From assembly GCF_042408365.1 (NCBI RefSeq), contig NZ_JBHOQJ010000224.1, forward strand, positions 1-30,645: a DNA stretch of 30,645 bases, read 5' to 3'. This document shows, piece after piece, positions 14,505-22,053 of this stretch. Under the pieces are notes generated by a model. It saw nothing but the letters and a program-made list of their open reading frames with translations. It searched no databases and was not told the DNA's origin. Each line of letters starts with the position of its first letter. Position 1 is the stretch's first letter. The stretch comes from Thermoflexus sp042408365 (GTDB lineage: Bacteria > Chloroflexota > Anaerolineae > Thermoflexales > Thermoflexaceae). Position numbers and translations under genes: made by a program.

Positions 14505-16231
14505 GCCGGGATCGAGGCCCTTGGCTGGTTCTCGGGCTGGCCCTGGGGCTCCTGACCGGGTGCTCCCTGACGCTGGCGGCTCCCCCTCCCGCGGGGGAGA
14601 TCCCGTTCCGCACCCAGCCCTGGCCCACCCCTACGCCGGCGCTTCCCCCAACCGGCCTCTCCCTGCAGACCGGCCAATCCCTCTTCCGGGAATACTGCGC
14701 CGCGTGCCACGGCCTGAGGGGCGAGGGGAATGGCCCCCAGGCGCCCTCCCTTCGAGCCCGGGTCCCGGACGCCCGGCTGGCGCTGACGGGGAGCCTGGCG
14801 ACGCGCGAGGCTTCCCTTCGGGACTGGTTCCAGGTGGTCACCCAAGGCCGGATGGAGCGGGGGATGCCGTCCTGGTCGAACACGTTGAGCGAGCGCGAGC
14901 GCTGGGCGGTCGTGTTCTACGCGTGGTCCCTCGCCGTCCCGCCGGAGGCCTTGGCGGAAGCCGGAGGCCGTTACCGGGAAGCCTGCGCGGCCTGCCACGG
15001 GGAGGACGGGCGGAAGGGGCCGGCGCCCCTCGCCGATCCGGAACGGGTGCTCCAGAGCGCGCCGGCGGCTTGGATCGAGGCCCTGCAGCCGGGGCGGATC
15101 GCCGCCCACGCCGAGCTGCGCCCGCTCCCGGCGGACGTTCGGGAGGCCCTCATCACCTATCTGCCCCAATTGGCCTTTTCCGTCGCTGACGGGGAAGCCC
15201 TGCAGCCCCCACAGCCGGTGGCCACCGCCTCGGTGAGCGGTCAGGTCCTCAACGGGACCACCGAAGCGCCGGCCGCTGGGGTGACGGTCACTCTGTACGC
15301 GATGATCGAGGCCTCGCCGGTCTTTTCCCGGACGGTTCAGACCGGGACGGACGGGGCCTTCCGGTTTGAGGCGGTGCCGATCTATCCGGAGGCCGCTTAT
15401 CTGCCGGTGGCGGAATGGCAGGAGGTGGCTTACCCCGCCGCCCATCCGCTGACGCTGACGGCCGGCCAGGAGGTCACGCTGACCCTCATGGTTTTCGATC
15501 GGACGGCTGACCCGGGCGGCATCCGGATCGACCAGGTTCATTGGATCCTGCAGCCGCTGGCAGATCGCCTGTTGGTGACCGAAGTGTGGGTGTTTTCGAA
15601 CGTGGGGTCGACCACCTATGGCGGGGCGGGCCGGCCGGGGATGATCTTCCCCCTGCCGCCCGGGGCGGCAAACCTCCAGGTCACGGAAGGGGAGCTCGGG
15701 CTTCGCTACCGCCAGGAGGGCGATCGGTTGGTCGACACCGCTCCGCTCCCGCCGGGGATGGGCTATCAGGCGGCGTTCGGATATGAGATCCCGCTCGCGC
15801 AAGCGCGGACGCTCACCCTGCGCACGATTTATCCGGTGGACCGATGGAACCTCTTGATCGCGGGAGGCGCGCTGCAGGCCTCCAGTCCCGGGTTGCGGGA
15901 CCTCGGGGTGCGCACCATCGGCGGGACCACCTATCGCCTTTACGAAATCGACCCGCCGGCCCCGGGCGAGGCCCGAGCGATCGCGTTGCAGCCGCGCACG
16001 CCGGTCCCCCCCTGGCTGGCGCCGGCCCTCATCGTCCTGGGCGCCGGCCTGGCGGTGGGTCTGGGGAGGCTCTGGCGGCGGCAAGCGGTGGACCCCATCG
16101 ACGAGATCGCCCAGCTGGATGAGGCCTATGCGGCGGGGGAGGTCGACGAGGCGACCTACCGACGGCGGCGCGCGGCCCTGATGGCCCGGGCTCTCCGTCA
16201 GGGGCAGGCCGGAGGGTCCCGTCCTGGATAG
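14501..16231 (+). CDS. Diheme c-type cytochrome lipoprotein with a carboxypeptidase-regulatory-like domain
   Basis: The 576-residue protein has a lipoprotein signal (GLLTGC, C21) and two class I cytochrome c domains with CAACH motifs (C66/C69/H70 and C162/C165/H166). M122 in GMPSW is the likely axial ligand of the first heme. A beta-sandwich region (about 245-330) with SGQVLNGTTEAPAAGVTV resembles carboxypeptidase regulatory-like domains. After a further beta-rich part come one membrane helix (about 500-520) and a short cytosolic tail (IDEIAQLDEAYAAGEVDEAT) that looks SHOCT-like or CcmI-like. The mix of N-terminal lipid and C-terminal helix is unusual. It lies in the ccm cluster, coupled to the CcmI-like gene. 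The exact role is unknown; it may be a test substrate or electron sink of the machinery. Confidence 0.75.
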   Translation: MSRDRGPWLVLGLALGLLTGCSLTLAAPPPAGEIPFRTQPWPTPTPALPPTGLSLQTGQSLFREYCAACHGLRGEGNGPQAPSLRARVPDARLALTGSLATREASLRDWFQVVTQGRMERGMPSWSNTLSERERWAVVFYAWSLAVPPEALAEAGGRYREACAACHGEDGRKGPAPLADPERVLQSAPAAWIEALQPGRIAAHAELRPLPADVREALITYLPQLAFSVADGEALQPPQPVATASVSGQVLNGTTEAPAAGVTVTLYAMIEASPVFSRTVQTGTDGAFRFEAVPIYPEAAYLPVAEWQEVAYPAAHPLTLTAGQEVTLTLMVFDRTADPGGIRIDQVHWILQPLADRLLVTEVWVFSNVGSTTYGGAGRPGMIFPLPPGAANLQVTEGELGLRYRQEGDRLVDTAPLPPGMGYQAAFGYEIPLAQARTLTLRTIYPVDRWNLLIAGGALQASSPGLRDLGVRTIGGTTYRLYEIDPPAPGEARAIALQPRTPVPPWLAPALIVLGAGLAVGLGRLWRRQAVDPIDEIAQLDEAYAAGEVDEATYRRRRAALMARALRQGQAGGSRPG

Positions 16232-16271
16232 GGGGCGGCGCTGGAGACTTCCGCAGGGTTGCGAGCCCCGT

Positions 16272-17882
16272 ATGGAGCCATCGCCGGTTCTACGGCTGGA
16301 ACGGGTTTCGAAAGCCTTTGGCCCCCGCTGGGCGTTGCGGGAGGTCTCCCTCTCGGTATGGCCGGGGGAGATCCTCGCCCTGATGGGACCGAACGGGGCC
16401 GGGAAGAGCACCCTGCTTCGGGTGGCGGCCACTTTGCTCCGACCGGCCTCCGGCGCCGTATGGGTGAAGGACCGTCGCTGGCCCCCCGATGGGGCGGGGG
16501 TCCGGGCGGAAGTTGTCCTGCTGGGCCATCAGCCCTGGTTCTATCCGGATCTCACCGCGGAGGAGAACCTCCGCTTCTACCAACGTTTCTACGGCTGGCC
16601 GGAGGACCGATGGGCTGTGCGGGCGGCGCTGGAGCGGATGGGCCTGGCGGAGCGGGCCCATGAGCGGGTGCGCGGGTTCTCCCGGGGGATGCTGCAGCGG
16701 CTGGCGCTGGCGCGGGCCCTCCTCGCGCCGACGCCCGTGTTGCTCCTCGATGAGCCGTTCACCGGCCTCGATGTGGAGGGGCTGGAACGGGCGCGGGAGG
16801 CCGTGCGGGAGCTGGCGGCGGGGGGACGCGCGGTGGTGCTGGCGATTCACGATCCATCCACCGCGGACCTCGCCCATCGCGTGGTGGTGTTGGTGGGCGG
16901 CCGCCTGGTCGCGGAGGGCCCTCCGGCGGCGTTTCACGAGAAAGCCCTCCGGGACCTGTATCGAGGCGGTGTGGGCCCGCCGGGAGCCACGCCCTCCCAT
17001 CGGTCCGAGGGCCCGTCCGTTCGTCCGAGCCGCGCTCCGGAGGGATCCCCGCGCGCCGTGGGGCGCGAGACGGGGCGAAGCGCGGACGCGGGCGTCCTCT
17101 CGATTCCACCGACGCGGAGCCACACAGCCCCCCCAACCGCCCATCCGGCCCGCGCCGCTTCGATAGGGGACGTTTCCCTCGCAACGAGGGAAAAGGGGCG
17201 CATGGTGAGCCTCCCCTCCCCGCTTCGGCCGCTGCTGGCGTTGCTTTGGAAGGACCTGCGGGTGGAGGGGCGGGGGCGGGAGACGCTGGCCCCCTTGTTG
17301 ACCCTGGCCGGGCTGAGCCTCTTCCTGTTCGGAGCGGCCTTCGAGTTGCGTCCGGACCTGGCCCGGGCCTTCGTCCCGGTTTTCCTCTGGATGCTCCTCC
17401 TGTTCGCCAGCAGCCTGGGGGTGGGGCGGATGATGGCCTCCGAGATCGATCGGGGGACATGGGAAGGGCTCTTGATGGTGCCGGGGGATCGAAGCCTGCT
17501 GTTCTGGGGCAAGGCCGTTGTTCACGGGCTGCTGTTGGTGTTCGTCTTGGTGCTCTCTTTGGTCGCCGCCGGCGTGTTCTTCAATCTCTCCTTGTGGGAT
17601 CCCGTCATCGTCGCGCTCCTGCTCCTGGGGATCGCCGGGCTGGGCGGGGTGACCACCCTGCTGGCGGCGATGGCGATGGCCACCCGGGCCCGCGAGCTGC
17701 TGCTGCCGATCCTGCTGTTTCCGGTGGCGGCCCCGCTGTTGATCGCGGGGATTCAGGGCGTCCGCGCCGTTCTGGAAGCGGACCCCTCTGGGTGGGGGAC
17801 CTGGATGCAGATCATGATCGCTTACGATCTCATGCTCTTTACAGTCGCCTGGCTGGTGTTTGAGGAGCTGGTCAGCGCGTAA
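16272..17882 (+). CDS. ccmA-ccmB: CcmA-CcmB fusion, heme-maturation ABC transporter
   Basis: One open frame of 536 codons encodes both transporter parts. The N-terminal 230 residues are CcmA, with Walker A GPNGAGKST (39-47), signature GFSRGM (135-140), Walker B VLLLDEPF (D160, E161) and H-loop H193. The C-terminal part from about residue 311 is CcmB, with six hydrophobic segments. Normally these are separate genes. Between them is an 80-residue low-complexity linker rich in Ser, Pro, Arg and Gly. An in-frame ATG at 17202, preceded by a purine-rich stretch, could start CcmB separately. CcmAB releases holo-CcmE from CcmC by ATP hydrolysis. Its own start has a weak ribosome site. Confidence 0.82.
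   Translation: MEPSPVLRLERVSKAFGPRWALREVSLSVWPGEILALMGPNGAGKSTLLRVAATLLRPASGAVWVKDRRWPPDGAGVRAEVVLLGHQPWFYPDLTAEENLRFYQRFYGWPEDRWAVRAALERMGLAERAHERVRGFSRGMLQRLALARALLAPTPVLLLDEPFTGLDVEGLERAREAVRELAAGGRAVVLAIHDPSTADLAHRVVVLVGGRLVAEGPPAAFHEKALRDLYRGGVGPPGATPSHRSEGPSVRPSRAPEGSPRAVGRETGRSADAGVLSIPPTRSHTAPPTAHPARAASIGDVSLATREKGRMVSLPSPLRPLLALLWKDLRVEGRGRETLAPLLTLAGLSLFLFGAAFELRPDLARAFVPVFLWMLLLFASSLGVGRMMASEIDRGTWEGLLMVPGDRSLLFWGKAVVHGLLLVFVLVLSLVAAGVFFNLSLWDPVIVALLLLGIAGLGGVTTLLAAMAMATRARELLLPILLFPVAAPLLIAGIQGVRAVLEADPSGWGTWMQIMIAYDLMLFTVAWLVFEELVSA
17173..17193 (+). promoter_or_regulatory. Hairpin at the CcmA/CcmB junction
   Basis: TTTCCCTCG (17173-17181) pairs perfectly with CGAGGGAAA (17185-17193) around a CAA loop, 8 bases before the in-frame ATG at 17202. 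The 3' arm holds GAGGG, a possible ribosome-binding site for a separate CcmB. It could control internal initiation, or just be a relic of an ancestral gap. Confidence 0.5.
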
Positions 17883-17916
17883 CGCTTTATCCGCCTGATT
17901 TGAGGTGTATGTCAGT

Positions 17917-17946
17917 GAAGGGGCAGGTGGTCCCTCTTCTCTTTTT
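17917..17946 (+). terminator. Probable intrinsic terminator after ccmAB
   Basis: GAAGGGG pairs with CCC-t-CTTC (7 bp with one bulged T) around a 9-base loop and is followed by TCTTTTT (17940-17946). It lies 35 bases after the stop of the fused gene. Confidence 0.5.
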
Positions 17947-18141
17947 CTCGCTTTAGCGCCCAGTTCGATTTTTGCCAACACCAGCCACAAGCGTTCGGTT
18001 CCTCCTGACATTGGACGGCGATGAGCGCCTCTCGCGCATGATTCGGTGCTCGGTTTCCCTTGGCGTCGGAGGGCGGTGCGAGCTCTCCGCAGGGATTTTT
18101 GGGGGAACTCGCTCTGAGCCCGACGTTGAGAGAGGAGCACA

Positions 18142-18171
18142 TAGACAAAGCCACGGCGTTTTGTTTAAAAT
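18142..18171 (+). promoter_or_regulatory. Sigma-A-like promoter for ccmC and downstream genes
   Basis: TAGACA (18142-18147, 5 of 6 to TTGACA) and TAAAAT (18166-18171, 5 of 6 to TATAAT) are 18 bases apart, the best-formed promoter in the window. Transcription would begin near 18178, leaving a leader of about 95 bases before ccmC. Confidence 0.55.
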
Positions 18172-18271
18172 GTAGTCGCCCTGGAGGGCTGTGCTTGATC
18201 CCCGTTATGGATTCGGGGGACGGCGGGATTTCAGAACCGCAAGCTTGAACCGCTCCAGGAAAGGGGGATCC

Positions 18272-18970
18272 ATGCGAATCGGGGAGCGGATCTGGGTCGG
18301 AGCCACCATCGCCCTGATGGTCCTAGCGACTCTCGCTGTTTTCGTCTATGCGCCTCGCGAAGCGCAGATGGGCGACGTCCAGCGGATCTTTTACTTCCAC
18401 GTCAGCACCGCGTGGTCCGGCTTCCTCGCCTTCGCGGTGGCCCTCATCGGGTCGATCGCCTACCTGCGGACGCGGGCGCCGCGCTGGGATCAGATCGGCC
18501 ACGCCGCGGTGGAGGTCGGGCTGATCTTGTTGACCATGGCGATCATCACGGGCTCCCTCTGGGCCCGGCCGGTCTGGAACACGTGGTGGACGTGGGATCC
18601 GCGGTTGACGACCACGACGATCACCTGGGTGGTGTATTTGGCGTATCTGTTGCTGCGGAACGCGGTGGAGAACCCGGAGACCCGGGCCCGGTTCGCAGCG
18701 GTCTATGCCATCGTGGCCTTCGTGACCGTGCCCATCACGTATCTCTCGGCCCGCCTGCTCCGCACCATCCATCCGATCGTCCTGGGCCCCAGCGTCTCCT
18801 CGGAGGCCAAGGGGCAGTTCGGCCTGACGCCCCGCATGGTGCACACGATGGTACTCAGCCTGGTGGCCTGGACGCTGCTCTTCAGCGTGCTCCTCTGGCT
18901 GCGCTATCGGGTTCAGCGAGCCCAGGAGGCGCTGGAGGAGATGGAAGCGATGGCGGAGGTGGAGTCTTGA
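18272..18970 (+). CDS. ccmC: CcmC, heme-handling protein that loads CcmE
   Basis: The 232-residue protein has six membrane helices. The tryptophan-rich signature reads WNTWWTWDPRLTTTTI (about residues 103-118), the CcmC form of the WWD motif. The flanking conserved histidines occur in YFHVSTAWS (about H43) and TPRMVHTMVLSL (about H190). CcmC binds heme on its outer face and passes it to CcmE. The length is normal for the family. The ATG at 18272 follows AAGGGGGAT at suitable spacing; the open frame continues upstream but without a site. ccmD and ccdA follow. Confidence 0.92.
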   Translation: MRIGERIWVGATIALMVLATLAVFVYAPREAQMGDVQRIFYFHVSTAWSGFLAFAVALIGSIAYLRTRAPRWDQIGHAAVEVGLILLTMAIITGSLWARPVWNTWWTWDPRLTTTTITWVVYLAYLLLRNAVENPETRARFAAVYAIVAFVTVPITYLSARLLRTIHPIVLGPSVSSEAKGQFGLTPRMVHTMVLSLVAWTLLFSVLLWLRYRVQRAQEALEEMEAMAEVES

Positions 18971-19127
18971 GCACGACGCGCCGTGTAGGGACACCCCTTG
19001 CGGATGCCCCATGGGGATCGGGTTGTCCGCATTCGGAAGGCCGTCGTAACCCTTCAGGGAGACCATCCGCTTATGGGATTGAAGCAGGCGCCCGTGGGAC
19101 CTATCCGTTCATAAGGAGTCGACCTCG

Positions 19128-19286
19128 ATGGGCTATCTGGTCGCGGCGTATTTGGTCTTTTGGGGCATCACCTTCTTTTACGTCCTTTACCTGGTGCGCC
19201 GGCAGCGGGCGCTGGAGGAGCGGATCGCCCGCTTGCGGTCGCGGCTGAACCCCGAAGCTCCGGAGGACCGCCATGGGTCCCACTGA
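19128..19286 (+). CDS. ccmD: CcmD-like small membrane protein
   Basis: This 52-residue gene starts at an ATG preceded by AAGGAG. It encodes MGYLVAAYLVFWGITFFYVL, a single membrane helix, then a charged helix with YLVRRQRALEERIARLRSRL. That is the standard CcmD design: a tiny one-helix protein that holds CcmC, CcmAB and CcmE together. It lies straight after ccmC, where ccmD is expected, and its end overlaps the ATG of the next gene by 14 bases. The short leader between ccmC and ccmD (18971-19127) contains only partial inverted repeats. Confidence 0.82.
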   Translation: MGYLVAAYLVFWGITFFYVLYLVRRQRALEERIARLRSRLNPEAPEDRHGSH

Positions 19287-20082
19287 AGGGATCGTGGGGG
19301 CTCCCCGCTGGCGGACGTTCTCCCACGCCCTGGCCTTCGTGTTGGGGTTCTCTTTCGTGTTCGTCTTCGCCTGGGGTGGGGCGGCGACGCTCCTCGGCCA
19401 GATCTTCTTCAACGGGCGGGACCTCCTGGCCGCCATCGGGGGGAGCCTGGTGATCCTGATGGGCCTGGTGGTGCTGGGGGTGCGGATCCCCTGGCTGTAC
19501 CCGCTGGTGATGTCGGAGTGGCGTCCCCATCTCCAGGAGGTCCGCTCGCTGAGCTACCTGACCTCGGGGATGATGGGGGTCTTCTTCGCCGCCGGGTGGA
19601 CCCCCTGTATCGGCCCCACCCTGGGGGCGATCCTGACCCTGACGTTCCAGCAGGAGACGGCCGGCCAGGCGCTGGGGCTGCTGGCCGCTTACGCCGCCGG
19701 CCTGGGCGTCCCCTTCCTGGCGATGGGGTTGCTGCTGGATCGCGCCCTCGCCGGGATGCGGCGGATGCGCCGGTATCTCCCCGCCTTCCAAGCGGCCAGC
19801 GGCGCGCTGTTGCTCCTCATCGGGGGGATGGTGCTGTTGGATGCGTTGCCCCGATTCTTCCCGGCGGTCCGTCTTCCGATCTGGGCGCCCACCTTCACGA
19901 ACCTACGGATCTGGACCTTCCAGATGGGCCTGTTCCTGGATGTAGGGCCTGGGGCCGGGCTGGGCTATCCGGTGGCCTTCGTGGCCGGCCTGCTCTCGTT
20001 TTTCTCCCCCTGCGTGTTCCCGCTGGTCCCGGCCTATCTGGGGTACCTCAGCGGTCGAAGCTTGGGAGGGGCCCATGCGTAA
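19273..20082 (+). CDS. ccdA: CcdA-like thiol transporter with helix 1 at the C-terminus (circular permutant)
   Basis: The 269-residue membrane protein carries both cysteine motifs of CcdA/DsbD, but in swapped order. In the ordinary family the first helix (GLLSFxSPCxxPLxPAYL) begins the protein, and GWTPCIGP lies in helix 4. Here the protein begins with FSHALAFVLGFSFVF, the usual helix 2; GWTPCIGPTLGAIL follows with C112; and the missing helix FVAGLLSFFSPCVFPLVPAY with C247 comes last, ending YLSGRSLGGAHA. The break falls in the loop between canonical helices 1 and 2. Both cysteines are kept, so it can still move electrons from cytosolic thioredoxin to CcmG/ResA. The start overlaps ccmD, and its end overlaps the ResA-like gene by 8 bases. 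Confidence 0.82.
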   Translation: MGPTEGIVGAPRWRTFSHALAFVLGFSFVFVFAWGGAATLLGQIFFNGRDLLAAIGGSLVILMGLVVLGVRIPWLYPLVMSEWRPHLQEVRSLSYLTSGMMGVFFAAGWTPCIGPTLGAILTLTFQQETAGQALGLLAAYAAGLGVPFLAMGLLLDRALAGMRRMRRYLPAFQAASGALLLLIGGMVLLDALPRFFPAVRLPIWAPTFTNLRIWTFQMGLFLDVGPGAGLGYPVAFVAGLLSFFSPCVFPLVPAYLGYLSGRSLGGAHA

Positions 20083-20626
20083 GTTGTGGATCCTCCTCCT
20101 GGTCCTCGTCGTTGGGGCCTGCCAGCGGCTTCCGGGAGGGAATCCGGCCCCGGGGGCGTCTGCGCCGGAGGCTTCCACCCCGGTCCCGATGGGCCTCATC
20201 ACGGGGATCCCGGCGCCGGACTTCGAGTTGGAGCGGCTGGATGGCGGGACGGTGCGGTTGCGGGATCTGCGGGGAAAGGTTGTGTTGCTGAACTTCTGGG
20301 CCACATGGTGTGCGCCGTGCCGGGAGGAGATGCCGCTGCTGGCCCAGATCTACCGGGATTATCACCCCCAGGGCCTGGAGATCCTGGGGGTGAACCTGAC
20401 CTCCCAGGACGACCTCGCGGAGGTGCGCCGGTTCGTCCAGGAGTTGGACATCCCCTTCCCGATCCTGCTGGATCATAACGCCCAGGCGGAGCGCGCCTAT
20501 CGGATCTTCGGGATCCCCACCACGGTGTTCATCACCCGGGAGGGGATCATCCACCGGGTGCAGGTCGGGATCTTGAAGGGGCGCGAGGACGTGGAGAAAA
20601 CCCTCCGGCCGCTTCTCAGTCGGTGA
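20075..20626 (+). CDS. resA: ResA/TlpA-like thioredoxin lipoprotein
   Basis: The 183-residue protein has a lipoprotein signal (LVVGAC, C16), a short Ala/Pro/Ser linker and a thioredoxin fold with active site WCAPC (C79, C82) within FWATWCAPCREEMP. The cis-proline loop is FGIPTTVFI, as in ResA/TlpA. It should keep heme-site cysteines of apocytochromes reduced, taking electrons from the overlapping CcdA. The GIPTT loop differs from the GVPETF of the CcmG at 12114, so the two thioredoxins may serve different partners. The ATG overlaps the end of ccdA. Confidence 0.85.
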   Translation: MRKLWILLLVLVVGACQRLPGGNPAPGASAPEASTPVPMGLITGIPAPDFELERLDGGTVRLRDLRGKVVLLNFWATWCAPCREEMPLLAQIYRDYHPQGLEILGVNLTSQDDLAEVRRFVQELDIPFPILLDHNAQAERAYRIFGIPTTVFITREGIIHRVQVGILKGREDVEKTLRPLLSR

Positions 20627-20652
20627 TCCAAAGGGTTCCGAGGTTTCCGCCC

Positions 20653-21024
20653 ATGGGGACGCTGATCACGCTGCACGATGGGCTCAGCCGGACGATCTTG
20701 TTCTTCGTTTCGATCTGTGCGCTGTGGGGGTTTTGGCGTTACCTGCGCGGGGAAGGGGTTCGCCCGGATTTCTGGGGCGCGTTGTGGATTCTAGAGGGGG
20801 TGATCCTCTTTCAGGGGCTCCTGGGCCTGGTGATGGTCGTGATGCGGCTCTGGCCGGCCCGCGGCGGTTTACACTTCCTGTATGGGATCGTCCTGGCGCT
20901 GGCCCTTCCCCTGGTTTACGCCTACACCCGCGGCCGCGACGGGCGCCGGGAGCAGCTGGTCTACAGCATCGCGCTGACGATCATGGTCGGGTTGACCCTT
21001 CGGGCGATCTCCACCGGCGGATGA
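20653..21024 (+). CDS. Four-helix membrane protein of the ccm locus, function unknown
   Basis: The 123-residue protein has about four membrane helices. Conserved-looking features are LITLHDGLSR near the N-terminus, VILFQGLLGLVMVVMRLWPA in helix 2-3 and GGLHFLYGIVLALALPLVYA in helix 3. The two histidines (LHDG and LHFLYG) inside hydrophobic segments could ligate a heme, but this is only an inference. The ATG at 20653 with GAGG upstream is preferred over a GTG at 20623 that overlaps the resA stop. It is the last gene of the maturation run. I do not recognise the family. Confidence 0.65.
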   Translation: MGTLITLHDGLSRTILFFVSICALWGFWRYLRGEGVRPDFWGALWILEGVILFQGLLGLVMVVMRLWPARGGLHFLYGIVLALALPLVYAYTRGRDGRREQLVYSIALTIMVGLTLRAISTGG

Positions 21025-21075
21025 GGCCGCCCCGCCGGTCGAGGGCCCGGTTCTCGGGCAAAGGAGCGGGAGCGG

Positions 21076-22053
21076 ATGGCGAAGCCTCCCAGCATCCTGG
21101 TGGTGGACGATTCGATCGATGCGCTGCAGACCCTGAGCGACATCCTCGGGGCCGCGGGGTACGCCGTGCGGACCGCCCCCAGCGCCGAGCGGGCCTTGCA
21201 GATCCTGGAGGGCGCGGCGGTCGACCTGGTGATCACCGACCTGCGGATGGGCGGGATGGGGGGGATGGGCCTCATCCGCCGCCTCCGGGAATCCCAGCCC
21301 GATCTCCCCCTCATCGCCCTCAGCGGCTTCGCGGACGCCGGGACCATCGTTCAGGCGTTCCGAGAGGGCGTGGTGGACTTCATCGCCAAACCGTTCACGG
21401 CGAGCGAGGTCCTGGAGGCGGTGACCCGGGCCCTGGCCCAACGGCCGGCGGCTCGCCCGATGTCCGCCGCGCGGGGTCCGGCCCCCGGGGTTTCCCATGC
21501 GCTGACGCCCGAGCAACGCGCCCGCGCGGAGGGGATCCTGCGCGAGCTCCAGGGGCGGTTGGGGGCGGAGCTCGTGGTGTTGGCGGGATCGGGCGGCGCG
21601 CTGTTGGCCGCCCAGGGGCTGGTCGACGAACCGGTGGCGGAGGCGGTGGCTCAGGGGATCGGGCAGGTGGAGGCGCTCCTGGAGCCGCTGGCCGAGGCGC
21701 TGGGGGAGCCCGCCTTCGCCGCCCAGGCCTGGGAGGGCGAACGCCGGGCCCTCTACGCCGTCCGGGTGGGGGAAGGACGCTTCCTGGTCGCGGTGGTCCC
21801 TCGATCGGTGAAGCCGGGCCTGGTCTGGCTGGAGCTTCGGGAAGCCCTCTCCCGGCTGCGGGCGCTGGGGACGGAACCACCGGGGCCCTCCCCGGAACCC
21901 CCTCCGCCGGCGGCCGCCTTGGACGCGGAGGTGCTCTTCGCCGCGTGGGAGGAGCCCCCCTCGCCCGCCGAGGGGGAGCTCCTCAGCTACGAGGAAGCTC
22001 GGGCCCGGGGCCTGATCCCGGGGCTCGAGGAGGGAGCGGAAGGCGTGGAATGA
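21076..22053 (+). CDS. Response regulator with REC domain and roadblock-like C-terminal part
   Basis: The 325-residue protein starts with a receiver domain: D11/D12 in VVDDS, the phospho-acceptor D55 in ITDLRMGG, S83 in ALSGFAD and K105 in IAKPF, all present. After a Pro/Ala linker comes an alpha/beta domain (about 140-265) with GRLGAELVVLAGSGGALLAA, which looks like a Roadblock/LC7-type module. The tail is Pro/Glu-rich. There is no DNA-binding or enzymatic output domain and no histidine kinase nearby, so it may signal by protein contacts. It overlaps the next gene by 4 bases. Confidence 0.75.
   Translation: MAKPPSILVVDDSIDALQTLSDILGAAGYAVRTAPSAERALQILEGAAVDLVITDLRMGGMGGMGLIRRLRESQPDLPLIALSGFADAGTIVQAFREGVVDFIAKPFTASEVLEAVTRALAQRPAARPMSAARGPAPGVSHALTPEQRARAEGILRELQGRLGAELVVLAGSGGALLAAQGLVDEPVAEAVAQGIGQVEALLEPLAEALGEPAFAAQAWEGERRALYAVRVGEGRFLVAVVPRSVKPGLVWLELREALSRLRALGTEPPGPSPEPPPPAAALDAEVLFAAWEEPPSPAEGELLSYEEARARGLIPGLEEGAEGVE

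Larger units (their letters stand above)
17883..18271. other. Intergenic region between ccmAB and ccmC
   Basis: This 389-base gap has no credible gene. It contains a terminator-like hairpin near 17917 and a promoter near 18142, so the ccm locus is split into at least two transcripts here. Confidence 0.6.

Noticed and set aside
14480..16432. 650-codon minus-strand open frame opposite the diheme lipoprotein
   Set aside because: Third-position GC makes long antisense frames common here. The plus-strand gene has signal, CXXCH motifs and an overlap with its neighbour; the antisense product is Arg/Gly/Pro-rich without motifs.
18999..19031. Terminator between ccmC and ccmD
   Set aside because: TGCGGA and TCCGCA can pair, but the stem is short and interrupted and no T-run follows; ccmD and ccdA likely stay on the ccmC transcript.
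20724..22049. Upstream extension of the BMP lipoprotein frame through the response regulator gene
   Set aside because: The extension is Gly/Arg/Pro-rich, out of frame with the real receiver gene, and the lipoprotein signal begins at the ATG at 22050.
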